Shown here: piece after piece, positions 1 to 5,684 of the stretch
Layout: each line of letters opens with the position of its first letter
Position numbering within the stretch: position 1 is the first letter of the stretch
Source of the DNA: Sphingobacteriia bacterium
Lineage (GTDB): Bacteria; Bacteroidota; Bacteroidia; Chitinophagales; Chitinophagaceae
Direction: 5' to 3'
Assembly: GCA_004293505.1 (NCBI GenBank)
Contig: RDYY01000140.1
Span: forward strand, 1 to 11,301
Length of the DNA: 11,301 nt
The notes under the pieces: generated by a model
Seen by the model: only the letters and a program-made list of their open reading frames with translations
Database searches by the model: none
Told to the model about the DNA's origin: nothing
Translations under genes and position numbers: made by a program

Positions 1-1112
1 TGAATCCTGCTTTGCTGGCAGAAGCGGAACAATTGGCCAGAGCAGGTGAAATCAACAATACCCGTGACATGGAAGAAAGCCATTACCGCAGTTTTGGCAG
101 AGAACCTTTTGGACAAGCCATTGGGCCTTTTGAAAAACGCGGAGAACCCACGGGCTTGGTCATTTACAAAGGATTCATAGTGGCCGCTTGGGGAGAACCC
201 TTGAAACCCGACATGACCCACAGTGTCACCAAAAGTTTTTTGTCCACTACCGTGGGATTGGCCCTGCAAGCGGGTTTGATCAGATCGGTAAAAGACAAGG
301 TTGCGCCCTATGTGCCGCCCATTGAAACTTGGACAACTGAAACCCATCGGCCAGCAGAAGCTTATGGCAGCACAGAATTGCTGCACCCATTTGCCAGTGT
401 GCACAACCAAGGCATCAGCTGGGAGCATTTGTTGCAACAATCCAGCGATTGGGAAGGCACCCTCTGGGGCAAGCCCGATTGGGCCGATCGACCCGATGCG
501 GATCCCAAACCCGATGCGGATCCCAAAAAATGGTTGAACCGACCGCGCCAGGCCCCAGGGACGGTTTTTGAATACAATGATGTGCGCGTCAACCTCTTGG
601 CCTTGGCCACCACTTCGGTTTGGCGCAAGCCCTTGCCCGAAGTATTGAAAGAAAAAATCATGGACCCCATTGGGGCATCTTCTACCTGGCGTTGGACGGG
701 TTACCGCAATGCTTGGATCGTTTTGGATGGCAAGCCAGTGCAATCAGTGAGTGGCGGTGGACATTGGGGTGGTGGCATGATCATTTCTGCCGAAGACATG
801 GGCCGCTTTGGCTTGCTTTGTTTGCGCCAAGGCAAATGGGGGCAACAACAATTGATGGACCCTGCTTGGTTGGCTGCAGCCGAAACCCCCAGCCCGGCCA
901 AAAACGATTATGGTTACATGAATTATTTTTTGAACACCAACAAAGCCCTGCTGCCATCGGCCCCCGAAAAAGCCTATTACCATTTGGGCAATGGCAACAA
1001 CATTGTTTATGTAGACCGAGAACATGATTTGGTGGTGGTGTTGCGGTGGATCGAGGGCAAAAGCATGGACCCAGTGATCGGAAAAATCATTGCTTCCCTT
1101 CCCAAACCCTAA
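1..1112 (+). CDS. Serine hydrolase, beta-lactamase/PBP family (5' partial)
   Basis: This is a serine hydrolase of the class C beta-lactamase/penicillin-binding superfamily; the substrate cannot be told from sequence. The reading frame is open to the left edge, so the N-terminus is missing, probably a signal peptide and the start of the domain. The first in-frame start-like codon inside is a TTG at 12. If the base before the window were A, bases 1-2 would complete an ATG, which cannot be excluded. Counting from that TTG, the nucleophile motif SxxK is S71-V-T-K74. The second motif, usually YxN, reads Y188-N-D. An H324-L-G takes the place of the C-terminal KTG, as in many esterase-like members. 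A short PDADPK duplication lies at about residues 161-172. The gene stops 21 bp before the tRNA. Family is secure, function open. Confidence 0.85.
   Translation, partial: NPALLAEAEQLARAGEINNTRDMEESHYRSFGREPFGQAIGPFEKRGEPTGLVIYKGFIVAAWGEPLKPDMTHSVTKSFLSTTVGLALQAGLIRSVKDKVAPYVPPIETWTTETHRPAEAYGSTELLHPFASVHNQGISWEHLLQQSSDWEGTLWGKPDWADRPDADPKPDADPKKWLNRPRQAPGTVFEYNDVRVNLLALATTSVWRKPLPEVLKEKIMDPIGASSTWRWTGYRNAWIVLDGKPVQSVSGGGHWGGGMIISAEDMGRFGLLCLRQGKWGQQQLMDPAWLAAAETPSPAKNDYGYMNYFLNTNKALLPSAPEKAYYHLGNGNNIVYVDREHDLVVVLRWIEGKSMDPVIGKIIASLPKP
492..527 (+). repeat. Perfect 18-bp tandem duplication
   Basis: Bases 492-509 and 510-527 are identical 18-bp units, cccgatgcggatcccaaa. They lie inside the serine hydrolase and duplicate PDADPK in frame, giving a hydrophilic insert between the SxxK and tyrosine motifs. 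The lack of any base difference suggests a recent slippage event. Confidence 0.9.
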
Positions 1113-1118
1113 AATCCT

Positions 1119-1126
1119 TAGCTTTG
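1119..1126 (+). promoter_or_regulatory. Promoter -7 box for tRNA-Leu
   Basis: TAGCTTTG matches the Bacteroidota -7 consensus TAnnTTTG exactly. It ends 7 bp before the first base of the tRNA, as expected for a start just ahead of the mature 5' end. It begins 6 bp after the hydrolase stop codon. No clear -33 TTTG is found at the usual spacing; the nearest TTG is at 1090-1092. Confidence 0.65.
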
Positions 1127-1133
1127 CGCCCCT

Positions 1134-1215
1134 GCGGATGTGGCGAAATTGGCAGACGCACCAGACTTAGGATCTGACGCCGCGAGGCATGTAGGTTCGA
1201 CCCCTATCATCCGCA
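1134..1215 (+). tRNA. tRNA-Leu (anticodon UAG)
   Basis: A full class II cloverleaf can be folded by eye. The acceptor arm pairs GCGGATG (1134-1140) with CATCCGC (1208-1214), with discriminator A1215. The anticodon stem encloses the loop CTTAGGA (1166-1172), so the anticodon is TAG at 1168-1170, reading CUA and other CUN leucine codons. The outermost anticodon-stem pair is a C-A mismatch. The variable arm forms a short GCC/GGC hairpin, as expected for tRNA-Leu. The T arm pairs GTAGG with CCTAT around the loop TTCGACC. The 3' CCA is not encoded and would be added after transcription. It has its own promoter and terminator, so it is probably a single-gene unit. Confidence 0.95.
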
Positions 1216-1218
1216 CAG

Positions 1219-1239
1219 ACCGCCTTCGGGCGGTTTTTT
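1219..1239 (+). terminator. Intrinsic terminator after tRNA-Leu
   Basis: The stem ACCGCC/GGCGGT closes on a TTCG tetraloop (1225-1228) and runs into six T residues (1234-1239). It starts 4 bp after the tRNA and separates it from tig. Confidence 0.9.
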
Positions 1240-1252
1240 CGTGCCAATACCC

Positions 1253-1260
1253 TACCTTTG
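1253..1260 (+). promoter_or_regulatory. Promoter -7 box for tig
   Basis: TACCTTTG matches TAnnTTTG exactly and lies 31 bp before the tig ATG, in the only space between the tRNA terminator and the gene. The -33 region would overlap the terminator's T tract and shows no clear TTTG. Confidence 0.6.
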
Positions 1261-1291
1261 CCCCCCGAAAATGACCTTTTAAACCCGCAGT

Positions 1292-2662
1292 ATGGCTACA
1301 ATTACCAGAGAAAACATGGGCTTGCTCAACGACAAGCTGACCGTCACCCTCCAAAAAGACGATTATTTTGGTGGATTTGAGAAAAGCCTGAAACAATATG
1401 CCAAAACAGCCAATATTCCTGGCTTCCGCAAGGGCATGGTGCCTGCTGGATTGGTGAAAAAAATGTACGGCCAATCGGTGTTTACCGACCAGGTTTTGCG
1501 CACAGTAGAAACCGAGTTGAACAAATACATGGACCAAGAGAAACTGGACATTTTTGCCCAACCCTTGCCCCTGGACAACGACGCCCGTGCCCTGGACATG
1601 AACAACCCAGCAGATTATGTTTTTGCTTTTGAAATTGGCCTGAAACCCGCTGTATCAGTAGACCCCAAGCAATTGGCTGTGACCCGTTTTGTGGTGACCG
1701 TAACCGATGAAATGGTAGAAGAAGAAGTGGGTCGTTTGCAAACCCGGTTTGGCAACATGACCGAACCCGAAGCCGTTTCTTCGGAAGACAATGTCTTGAA
1801 TGTTAGCTTTAGTGAAACCGATGCCCAGGGCAACCCAATTGAAGGCGGTGTGCAAAAAGACAATTCTGTCTTGGTAAAATATTTTGCACCAGCGTTTCGA
1901 CCCAACCTGATGGGCAAAAAGAAAGACGATGTGGTCAACCTCCAAATCAATTTGGCTTTTGAAGACAAAGAAGCTGAAACCATTTTGGCCGATTTGGGCC
2001 TGACCAAGGAAGACAGCAACCGCTGGTTCAACCTGCTGATCACCAAAGTGGGATTGGTAGAAAAAGCCCCCTTGGAAGCACCGTTTTTTGCAGCTGCTTA
2101 TCCCAACCAACCCGAGATCGTGACGGCCGAAGATTTTCGCGCCCAAGTGAGAAAAGAAATTGAAAATTACTACGCCCAATCTGCCCGCAACCAGGTGCAA
2201 GACCAGATCTACCACCAATTGTTGGACAACATCAACTTGGATTTTCCTGCCAATTTCTTGAAGCGTTGGCTACAGACCGGTGGGGAGAAACCCAAAACAG
2301 CCGAAGAAGCAGAAGCCGAATACCCCAGCTTTGCCAACCAGTTAAAGTGGACCTTGATTTCTTCTCAGCTGACCCAAGACAACCAAATCCAAGTATTGCC
2401 CGATGACATCCGTGAATTTGCCAAAATGCAATTGTTCAGCTACATGGGCGGCCAATTGGGCGCTTTGGGTGACAACCAACAATGGGTAGATGATTATGCC
2501 AATCGCATGATGCAAGACAAGAAATTTGTAGAAGACAGCTACCACCGCATCAATGCCGAGAAATTGTTTGCGGTTTTGGAAAGCCAAGTAAGTGCCAAAG
2601 AAGAAGCCATCAGTGCCGAGGACTTTGCCGCCAAACTGGCTGCTCACCAACACCACCATTGA
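1292..2662 (+). CDS. tig: Trigger factor
   Basis: Trigger factor is the ribosome-bound chaperone that meets nascent chains at the exit tunnel. The 456-residue length fits the family. The N-terminal ribosome-binding domain carries the signature loop G44-F-R-K-G48 (with M49 where E. coli has Lys) followed by VPAGLVKKMYG. The middle part, about 155-255, sits where the FKBP-type prolyl isomerase domain lies but is strongly diverged, so isomerase activity is doubtful. The rest is the helical, charged C-terminal chaperone domain. The protein ends in HQHHH, an unusual tail. The ATG at 1292 places the signature loop at the expected residue number. The gene has its own promoter and terminator and sits just before clpP-clpX, a common bacterial order. 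Confidence 0.93.
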   Translation: MATITRENMGLLNDKLTVTLQKDDYFGGFEKSLKQYAKTANIPGFRKGMVPAGLVKKMYGQSVFTDQVLRTVETELNKYMDQEKLDIFAQPLPLDNDARALDMNNPADYVFAFEIGLKPAVSVDPKQLAVTRFVVTVTDEMVEEEVGRLQTRFGNMTEPEAVSSEDNVLNVSFSETDAQGNPIEGGVQKDNSVLVKYFAPAFRPNLMGKKKDDVVNLQINLAFEDKEAETILADLGLTKEDSNRWFNLLITKVGLVEKAPLEAPFFAAAYPNQPEIVTAEDFRAQVRKEIENYYAQSARNQVQDQIYHQLLDNINLDFPANFLKRWLQTGGEKPKTAEEAEAEYPSFANQLKWTLISSQLTQDNQIQVLPDDIREFAKMQLFSYMGGQLGALGDNQQWVDDYANRMMQDKKFVEDSYHRINAEKLFAVLESQVSAKEEAISAEDFAAKLAAHQHHH

Positions 2663-2681
2663 TCAAAATTCTGATTTACCC

Positions 2682-2706
2682 AGCCCCGGAATCCCGGGGC
2701 TTTTTT
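2682..2706 (+). terminator. Intrinsic terminator after tig
   Basis: A GC-rich stem, AGCCCCGG paired with CCGGGGCT around a 4-nt loop (2690-2693), is followed by six T residues at 2701-2706. It starts 19 bp after the tig stop, so tig and clpP are probably separate units. Confidence 0.9.
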
Positions 2707-2774
2707 GTTTCTGCCCTTTTGTCGGGTTTTCATTTTTGCATGGATTTTGACAAGCCTTAGCAGGGCAAATCCCT

Positions 2775-2782
2775 TATCTTCA
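2775..2782 (+). promoter_or_regulatory. Possible -7 box for the clpP pair
   Basis: TATCTTCA fits TAnnTTTG with two mismatches and lies 17 bp before the clpP ATG, downstream of the tig terminator, where a promoter is needed. A TTTG at 2746-2749 could be the -33 element, but its 25-bp gap to the box is longer than usual. No better candidate was seen in 2707-2799. Confidence 0.4.
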
Positions 2783-2799
2783 AACCGAAAATTGTAGAC

Positions 2800-3492
2800 A
2801 TGAATATTGGAAAAGAATTTGAACGCTTTGCCGTCAAGGACCAAGGCATCAGCTCGGCCGTTTTACACAATTACCGCCAATTTGGACAGGTCACCAACCT
2901 GACCCCCTATATCATTGAAGAAAGACCTTTGAACGTGGCCAGCATGGACGTGTTCAGCCGTTTGATGATGGACCGCATCATTTTCTTGGGTGAGGGCATC
3001 AACGATTATGTGGCCAATATTGTCACGGCCCAATTGCTGTTCTTGGAGAGCACCGACCGCAGCCGCGACATCCAGATGTACATCAACTCACCGGGTGGTT
3101 CTGTGTATGCAGGACTGGGCATTTACGATACCATGCAATTCATTGGACCCGATGTGGCCACCATTTGTACAGGTATCGCGGCCAGCATGGGACAGATCTT
3201 GCTTTGCGCCGGCGTCAAAGGCAAGCGCACCGCACTGAAACATTCCCGCATCATGATGCACCAACCTTCTGGTGGCATTGGTGGACAAGCCACTGACATT
3301 GAGATCACAGCCCGTGAAATCAAAAAACTAAAAGAAGAACTCTACGCCATCTCGGCCCAACACACCGGAAAAAGTCCGGAGCAAATTGCCAAGGACAGCG
3401 ACCGTGATTTTTGGATGACGGCCCAAGAAGCCAAAGAATATGGCTTTGTAGACGAAGTTTTACTCACCAACCCCCGCAAAGAAAAAAAATAA
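2800..3492 (+). CDS. clpP: ATP-dependent Clp protease proteolytic subunit (canonical)
   Basis: ClpP is the barrel-shaped serine peptidase that degrades proteins unfolded by ClpX or another Clp ATPase. This 230-residue copy looks canonical. The mature N-terminus probably begins near the PYIIEERP stretch (residues 36-43), after a propeptide. The oxyanion strand INSPGGS is at 95-101. The triad is S129 (in GIAASMG), H154 (in MMHQPSGG) and D203 (in DRDFW); the spacings of 25 and 74 residues match E. coli ClpP. The handle motif QATDIEI (163-169) is intact. A second clpP starts 2 bp after the stop, so the two are almost certainly translated from one mRNA. The upstream tig terminator suggests a promoter in 2707-2799. 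Confidence 0.95.
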   Translation: MNIGKEFERFAVKDQGISSAVLHNYRQFGQVTNLTPYIIEERPLNVASMDVFSRLMMDRIIFLGEGINDYVANIVTAQLLFLESTDRSRDIQMYINSPGGSVYAGLGIYDTMQFIGPDVATICTGIAASMGQILLCAGVKGKRTALKHSRIMMHQPSGGIGGQATDIEITAREIKKLKEELYAISAQHTGKSPEQIAKDSDRDFWMTAQEAKEYGFVDEVLLTNPRKEKK

Positions 3493-3494
3493 AG

Positions 3495-4127
3495 ATGATG
3501 ACCCATAGTCCTTTCCGCCCCTTTGTTGGGGAAGACGAAGAAGAAGAAAGCCCAAAAGAAGAAAAAGCAACCGCCCCTGATTTCCTGAACCGAAAAATGG
3601 AGAAACTCTTTTTTGAGAAAAGAGCCATCTATTTGTGGGGAGTGGTGGACGATAAATCGGCCCGGGAAGTAGTGAGCAAATTGCTCTTGCTGGAAGCCGA
3701 TCAACCCGGAAAACCCATTCAATTTTTCATCAACAGTCCTGGTGGTGTGGTCACTTCTGGCATGGTGATGTACGACACCATGAAAATGATTTCCTCTCCT
3801 GTCAGTACCATTTGCATGGGCTTGGCCGCCAGCATGGGATCCATTTTATTGAGTGCCGGGGTCAAGGGCCAACGTTTTATTTTTCCGCATGGCGAAGTCA
3901 TGATCCACCAACCCAGTTTGGGCGGCTACTACCAAGCCACCAGTGCCGACATTGAAATCCAGGCCAGCCAAATCCGCAAGACCAAAGAATTGGGTGCCAA
4001 GATCTTGGCCGATAATTGCGGCAAAAGCGTAGAACAAATCATGACTGATTTTGACCGCGATTACTGGATGAATGCCGAAGAAGCCATTGGATACGGCATT
4101 GTGGATGGTATTTACCGCCACCAATAA
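3495..4127 (+). CDS. clpP: Second ClpP peptidase paralogue
   Basis: A second ClpP-type peptidase of 210 residues. The first ATG after the upstream stop is at 3495, with another at 3498; a start further upstream at 3411 would overlap the first clpP's active-site region and is unlikely. The N-terminus is not a normal ClpP propeptide: it has an acidic run (about residues 13-23) and lacks the PYxxEE segment. The triad is intact: S113 (in GLAASMG), H138 (in MIHQPSLGG) and D189 (in DRDYW). Two extra residues lie between His and Asp, because the handle reads QATSADIEI instead of QATDIEI. Its RKMEKLFFEKR start and HQPSLGG pattern recall chlamydial ClpP1 as I remember it. It is probably active and may form its own ring or pair with the first ClpP. 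A strong terminator follows. Confidence 0.93.
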   Translation: MMTHSPFRPFVGEDEEEESPKEEKATAPDFLNRKMEKLFFEKRAIYLWGVVDDKSAREVVSKLLLLEADQPGKPIQFFINSPGGVVTSGMVMYDTMKMISSPVSTICMGLAASMGSILLSAGVKGQRFIFPHGEVMIHQPSLGGYYQATSADIEIQASQIRKTKELGAKILADNCGKSVEQIMTDFDRDYWMNAEEAIGYGIVDGIYRHQ

Positions 4128-4153
4128 GCATTTTACCGCCTTTTAACCCTTTC

Positions 4154-4186
4154 TACAGCCTTTCCTGCCGGAAAGGCTGTAATTTT
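4154..4186 (+). terminator. Intrinsic terminator after the clpP pair
   Basis: A perfect 12-bp stem (4154-4165 with 4170-4181) closes on the loop TGCC and is followed by AATTTT. It lies 26 bp after the second clpP and only 15 bp before the clpX ATG. Its short T tract is also part of the clpX -7 box. It could terminate fully or set the clpP:clpX transcript ratio by partial read-through. Confidence 0.8.
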
Positions 4187-4187
4187 G
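4180..4187 (+). promoter_or_regulatory. Promoter -7 box for clpX, overlapping a terminator
   Basis: TAATTTTG matches TAnnTTTG exactly. Its first bases are the 3' foot of the terminator stem. It ends 9 bp before the ATG, so a start site 5-8 bp downstream would give a leader of only a few bases. The -33 position falls near the base of the hairpin and shows no clear TTTG. The overlap with a terminator T tract means it could be coincidental. Confidence 0.5.
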
Positions 4188-4196
4188 TTCTCCCTT

Positions 4197-5432
4197 ATGG
4201 CCAAACAAACACACTTACATTGTTCGTTTTGCGGCAGGAGCCGCGATGAAGTCAAGATCCTGATTGCCGGTCAGGAAGGGCATATTTGTGAAAACTGTGT
4301 AGAGCACGCCCAGGAAATCATCCACCAAGAGTTGGATGCCAAAACTGGCGCAGAAGCAGGTCCCCAAAAACTGGTTGTGCGCAAACCCGCAGAGATCAAG
4401 AAGTTCTTGGACGAATATGTGATTGGCCAAGACGATGCCAAAAAAGTATTGAGTGTGGCCGTGTACAACCACTACAAACGCATCAACCACAAGCAACAAG
4501 CCGACGAAGTAGAAATTGAGAAGAGCAATATTGTGATGGTGGGTGAAACCGGCACGGGCAAAACCCTGTTGGCCAAATCCATTGCCCGCATGCTGAATGT
4601 ACCATTTGCCATTGTGGATGCAACTGTGTTTACAGAAGCGGGATATGTGGGTGAAGACGTAGAGAGCATGTTGACCCGTCTGTTGCAAAATTGCAATTAC
4701 GATGTAGAAGCTGCCGAGCGCGGCATTGTTTATGTAGACGAGATTGACAAGATTGCCCGCAAAGGCGACAATCCTTCCATTACCCGCGACGTGAGTGGCG
4801 AAGGGGTACAACAGGGATTGTTGAAAATGTTGGAAGGCACAGAGGTCTTGGTTCCTCCGCAAGGTGGCCGCAAACACCCCGAACAAAAAATGATCAAAGT
4901 GGATACCCGCAACATCCTTTTCATTTGTGGTGGGGCTTTTGATGGGGTAGACAAAATCATTGCCCGCCGGGTAAACACCAATGCCATTGGGTTCAGCGTG
5001 AACAAGGACGAACAAGAAATGCAACGCAAAAACCTCTTGCAATTCATCAATGCCCAAGACTTGAAAAGTTTTGGCCTGATTCCCGAATTATTGGGTCGTT
5101 TGCCAGTTGTGACCCACTTGAATCCCTTGGATGCCGAAACCCTTAAAAGTATTTTGTCCCAGCCCAAAAATGCTTTGCTGAAGCAGTACACCAAACTATT
5201 TGAGTTGGAAGGCATTGCGTTGGTGGTAGACGAAGAAGTGCGCGATTTCATGGTCAGCAAGGCCTTGGAATACAAGCTGGGCGCCCGTGGTTTGCGCAGC
5301 ATCTGCGAGAGCATCCTGACCGATGCCATGTTTGAATTGCCTGGCTCTACCACCCGTGAGCTTCACATCACGATGGAATATGCCAGCAACATGTTTTCAA
5401 AAAGTAAACTCAGTGCCCTGAAAGTGGCTTAA
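4197..5432 (+). CDS. clpX: ClpX, Clp protease ATP-binding unfoldase
   Basis: ClpX is the hexameric AAA+ unfoldase that recognises tagged substrates and threads them into ClpP. The ATG at 4197 gives 411 residues; an in-frame TTG at 4185 is less likely. The zinc-binding domain has C9/C12 and C31/C34. The AAA+ module has Walker A at 116-123, reading GETGTGKT where most ClpX have a Pro in place of the Glu. The pore loop GYVG is at 149-152, Walker B ends at D181-E182, the RKH loop is 225-227, the arginine finger is R301 and sensor 2 is R364 in GARGLR. The ClpP-docking tripeptide I264-G-F266 is present, so it should couple to one or both ClpPs next door. The gene is separated from clpP by a terminator and leads into a small ORF. 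Confidence 0.96.
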   Translation: MAKQTHLHCSFCGRSRDEVKILIAGQEGHICENCVEHAQEIIHQELDAKTGAEAGPQKLVVRKPAEIKKFLDEYVIGQDDAKKVLSVAVYNHYKRINHKQQADEVEIEKSNIVMVGETGTGKTLLAKSIARMLNVPFAIVDATVFTEAGYVGEDVESMLTRLLQNCNYDVEAAERGIVYVDEIDKIARKGDNPSITRDVSGEGVQQGLLKMLEGTEVLVPPQGGRKHPEQKMIKVDTRNILFICGGAFDGVDKIIARRVNTNAIGFSVNKDEQEMQRKNLLQFINAQDLKSFGLIPELLGRLPVVTHLNPLDAETLKSILSQPKNALLKQYTKLFELEGIALVVDEEVRDFMVSKALEYKLGARGLRSICESILTDAMFELPGSTTRELHITMEYASNMFSKSKLSALKVA

Positions 5433-5441
5433 ACCTTACCC

Positions 5442-5612
5442 ATGAACGAATTACTCCAAAGACTGGTCAAAGACGCTCAATTGAGCCCCGAACAAGCCCA
5501 ACAAGCTGTGTTAACCATTGCCGCATTTGTAAAAGAAAAATTTCCCATGTTGGGTGGTGCGGTGGACCAAATTTTTGCAGCCGGCAGTCCTGCTGACGAA
5601 GACCAAGCTTAA
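5442..5612 (+). CDS. Small helical protein, 56 aa, downstream of clpX
   Basis: A short ORF with an ATG 9 bp after the clpX stop. The product starts MNELLQRLVKDAQLSPEQAQ, followed by a hydrophobic helix (AVLTIAAFVKEKF), a MLGGAVDQIFAAG segment and an acidic tail. It looks like two or three amphipathic helices and has no signal peptide or cysteines. The pattern LLxRLVxxAxLSxEQAxxAV...LKEKxP resembles short DUF2267/DUF2780-like helical proteins by eye, but I do not assign it. Codon use (CAA, GCC, TTG, CCC) matches the neighbouring genes, which supports real coding. The tight spacing implies co-transcription with clpX and perhaps a role linked to it. No clear terminator follows; 5613-5684, up to the convergent kinase, holds only 4-5 bp hairpins without T tracts. 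Confidence 0.7.
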   Translation: MNELLQRLVKDAQLSPEQAQQAVLTIAAFVKEKFPMLGGAVDQIFAAGSPADEDQA

Positions 5613-5684
5613 GACTTATCCTTGCTGGGCTTGGCATTTTGTGCCCGCTCATTGTCCAACCCATTGGATGAACCTGGCGTCCGC

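Noticed and set aside
1271..1282. Three-codon leader ORF (ATG ACC TTT TAA) before tig
   Set aside because: It is too short to assess and has no regulatory codon pattern or attenuator structure around it.
1655..2218. Antisense ORF of 187 codons opposite tig
   Set aside because: It is nested in trigger factor and has a low-information, Phe/His-rich composition typical of a shadow frame.
3411..3494. Longer N-terminus for the second clpP
   Set aside because: This ATG lies inside the first clpP in another frame, over its catalytic Asp region. The ATGs at 3495/3498, right after the first stop, are far more likely.
4215..5057. Antisense ORF of 280 codons opposite clpX
   Set aside because: It lies wholly within clpX, whose motifs are all on the plus strand. 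The product has no recognisable domain and the open frame follows from the codon use of the real gene.
5613..5684. Possible terminator between the clpX unit and the convergent kinase
   Set aside because: Only 4-5 bp stems (GGCA/TGCC and TCCAA/TTGGA) without T tracts were found.
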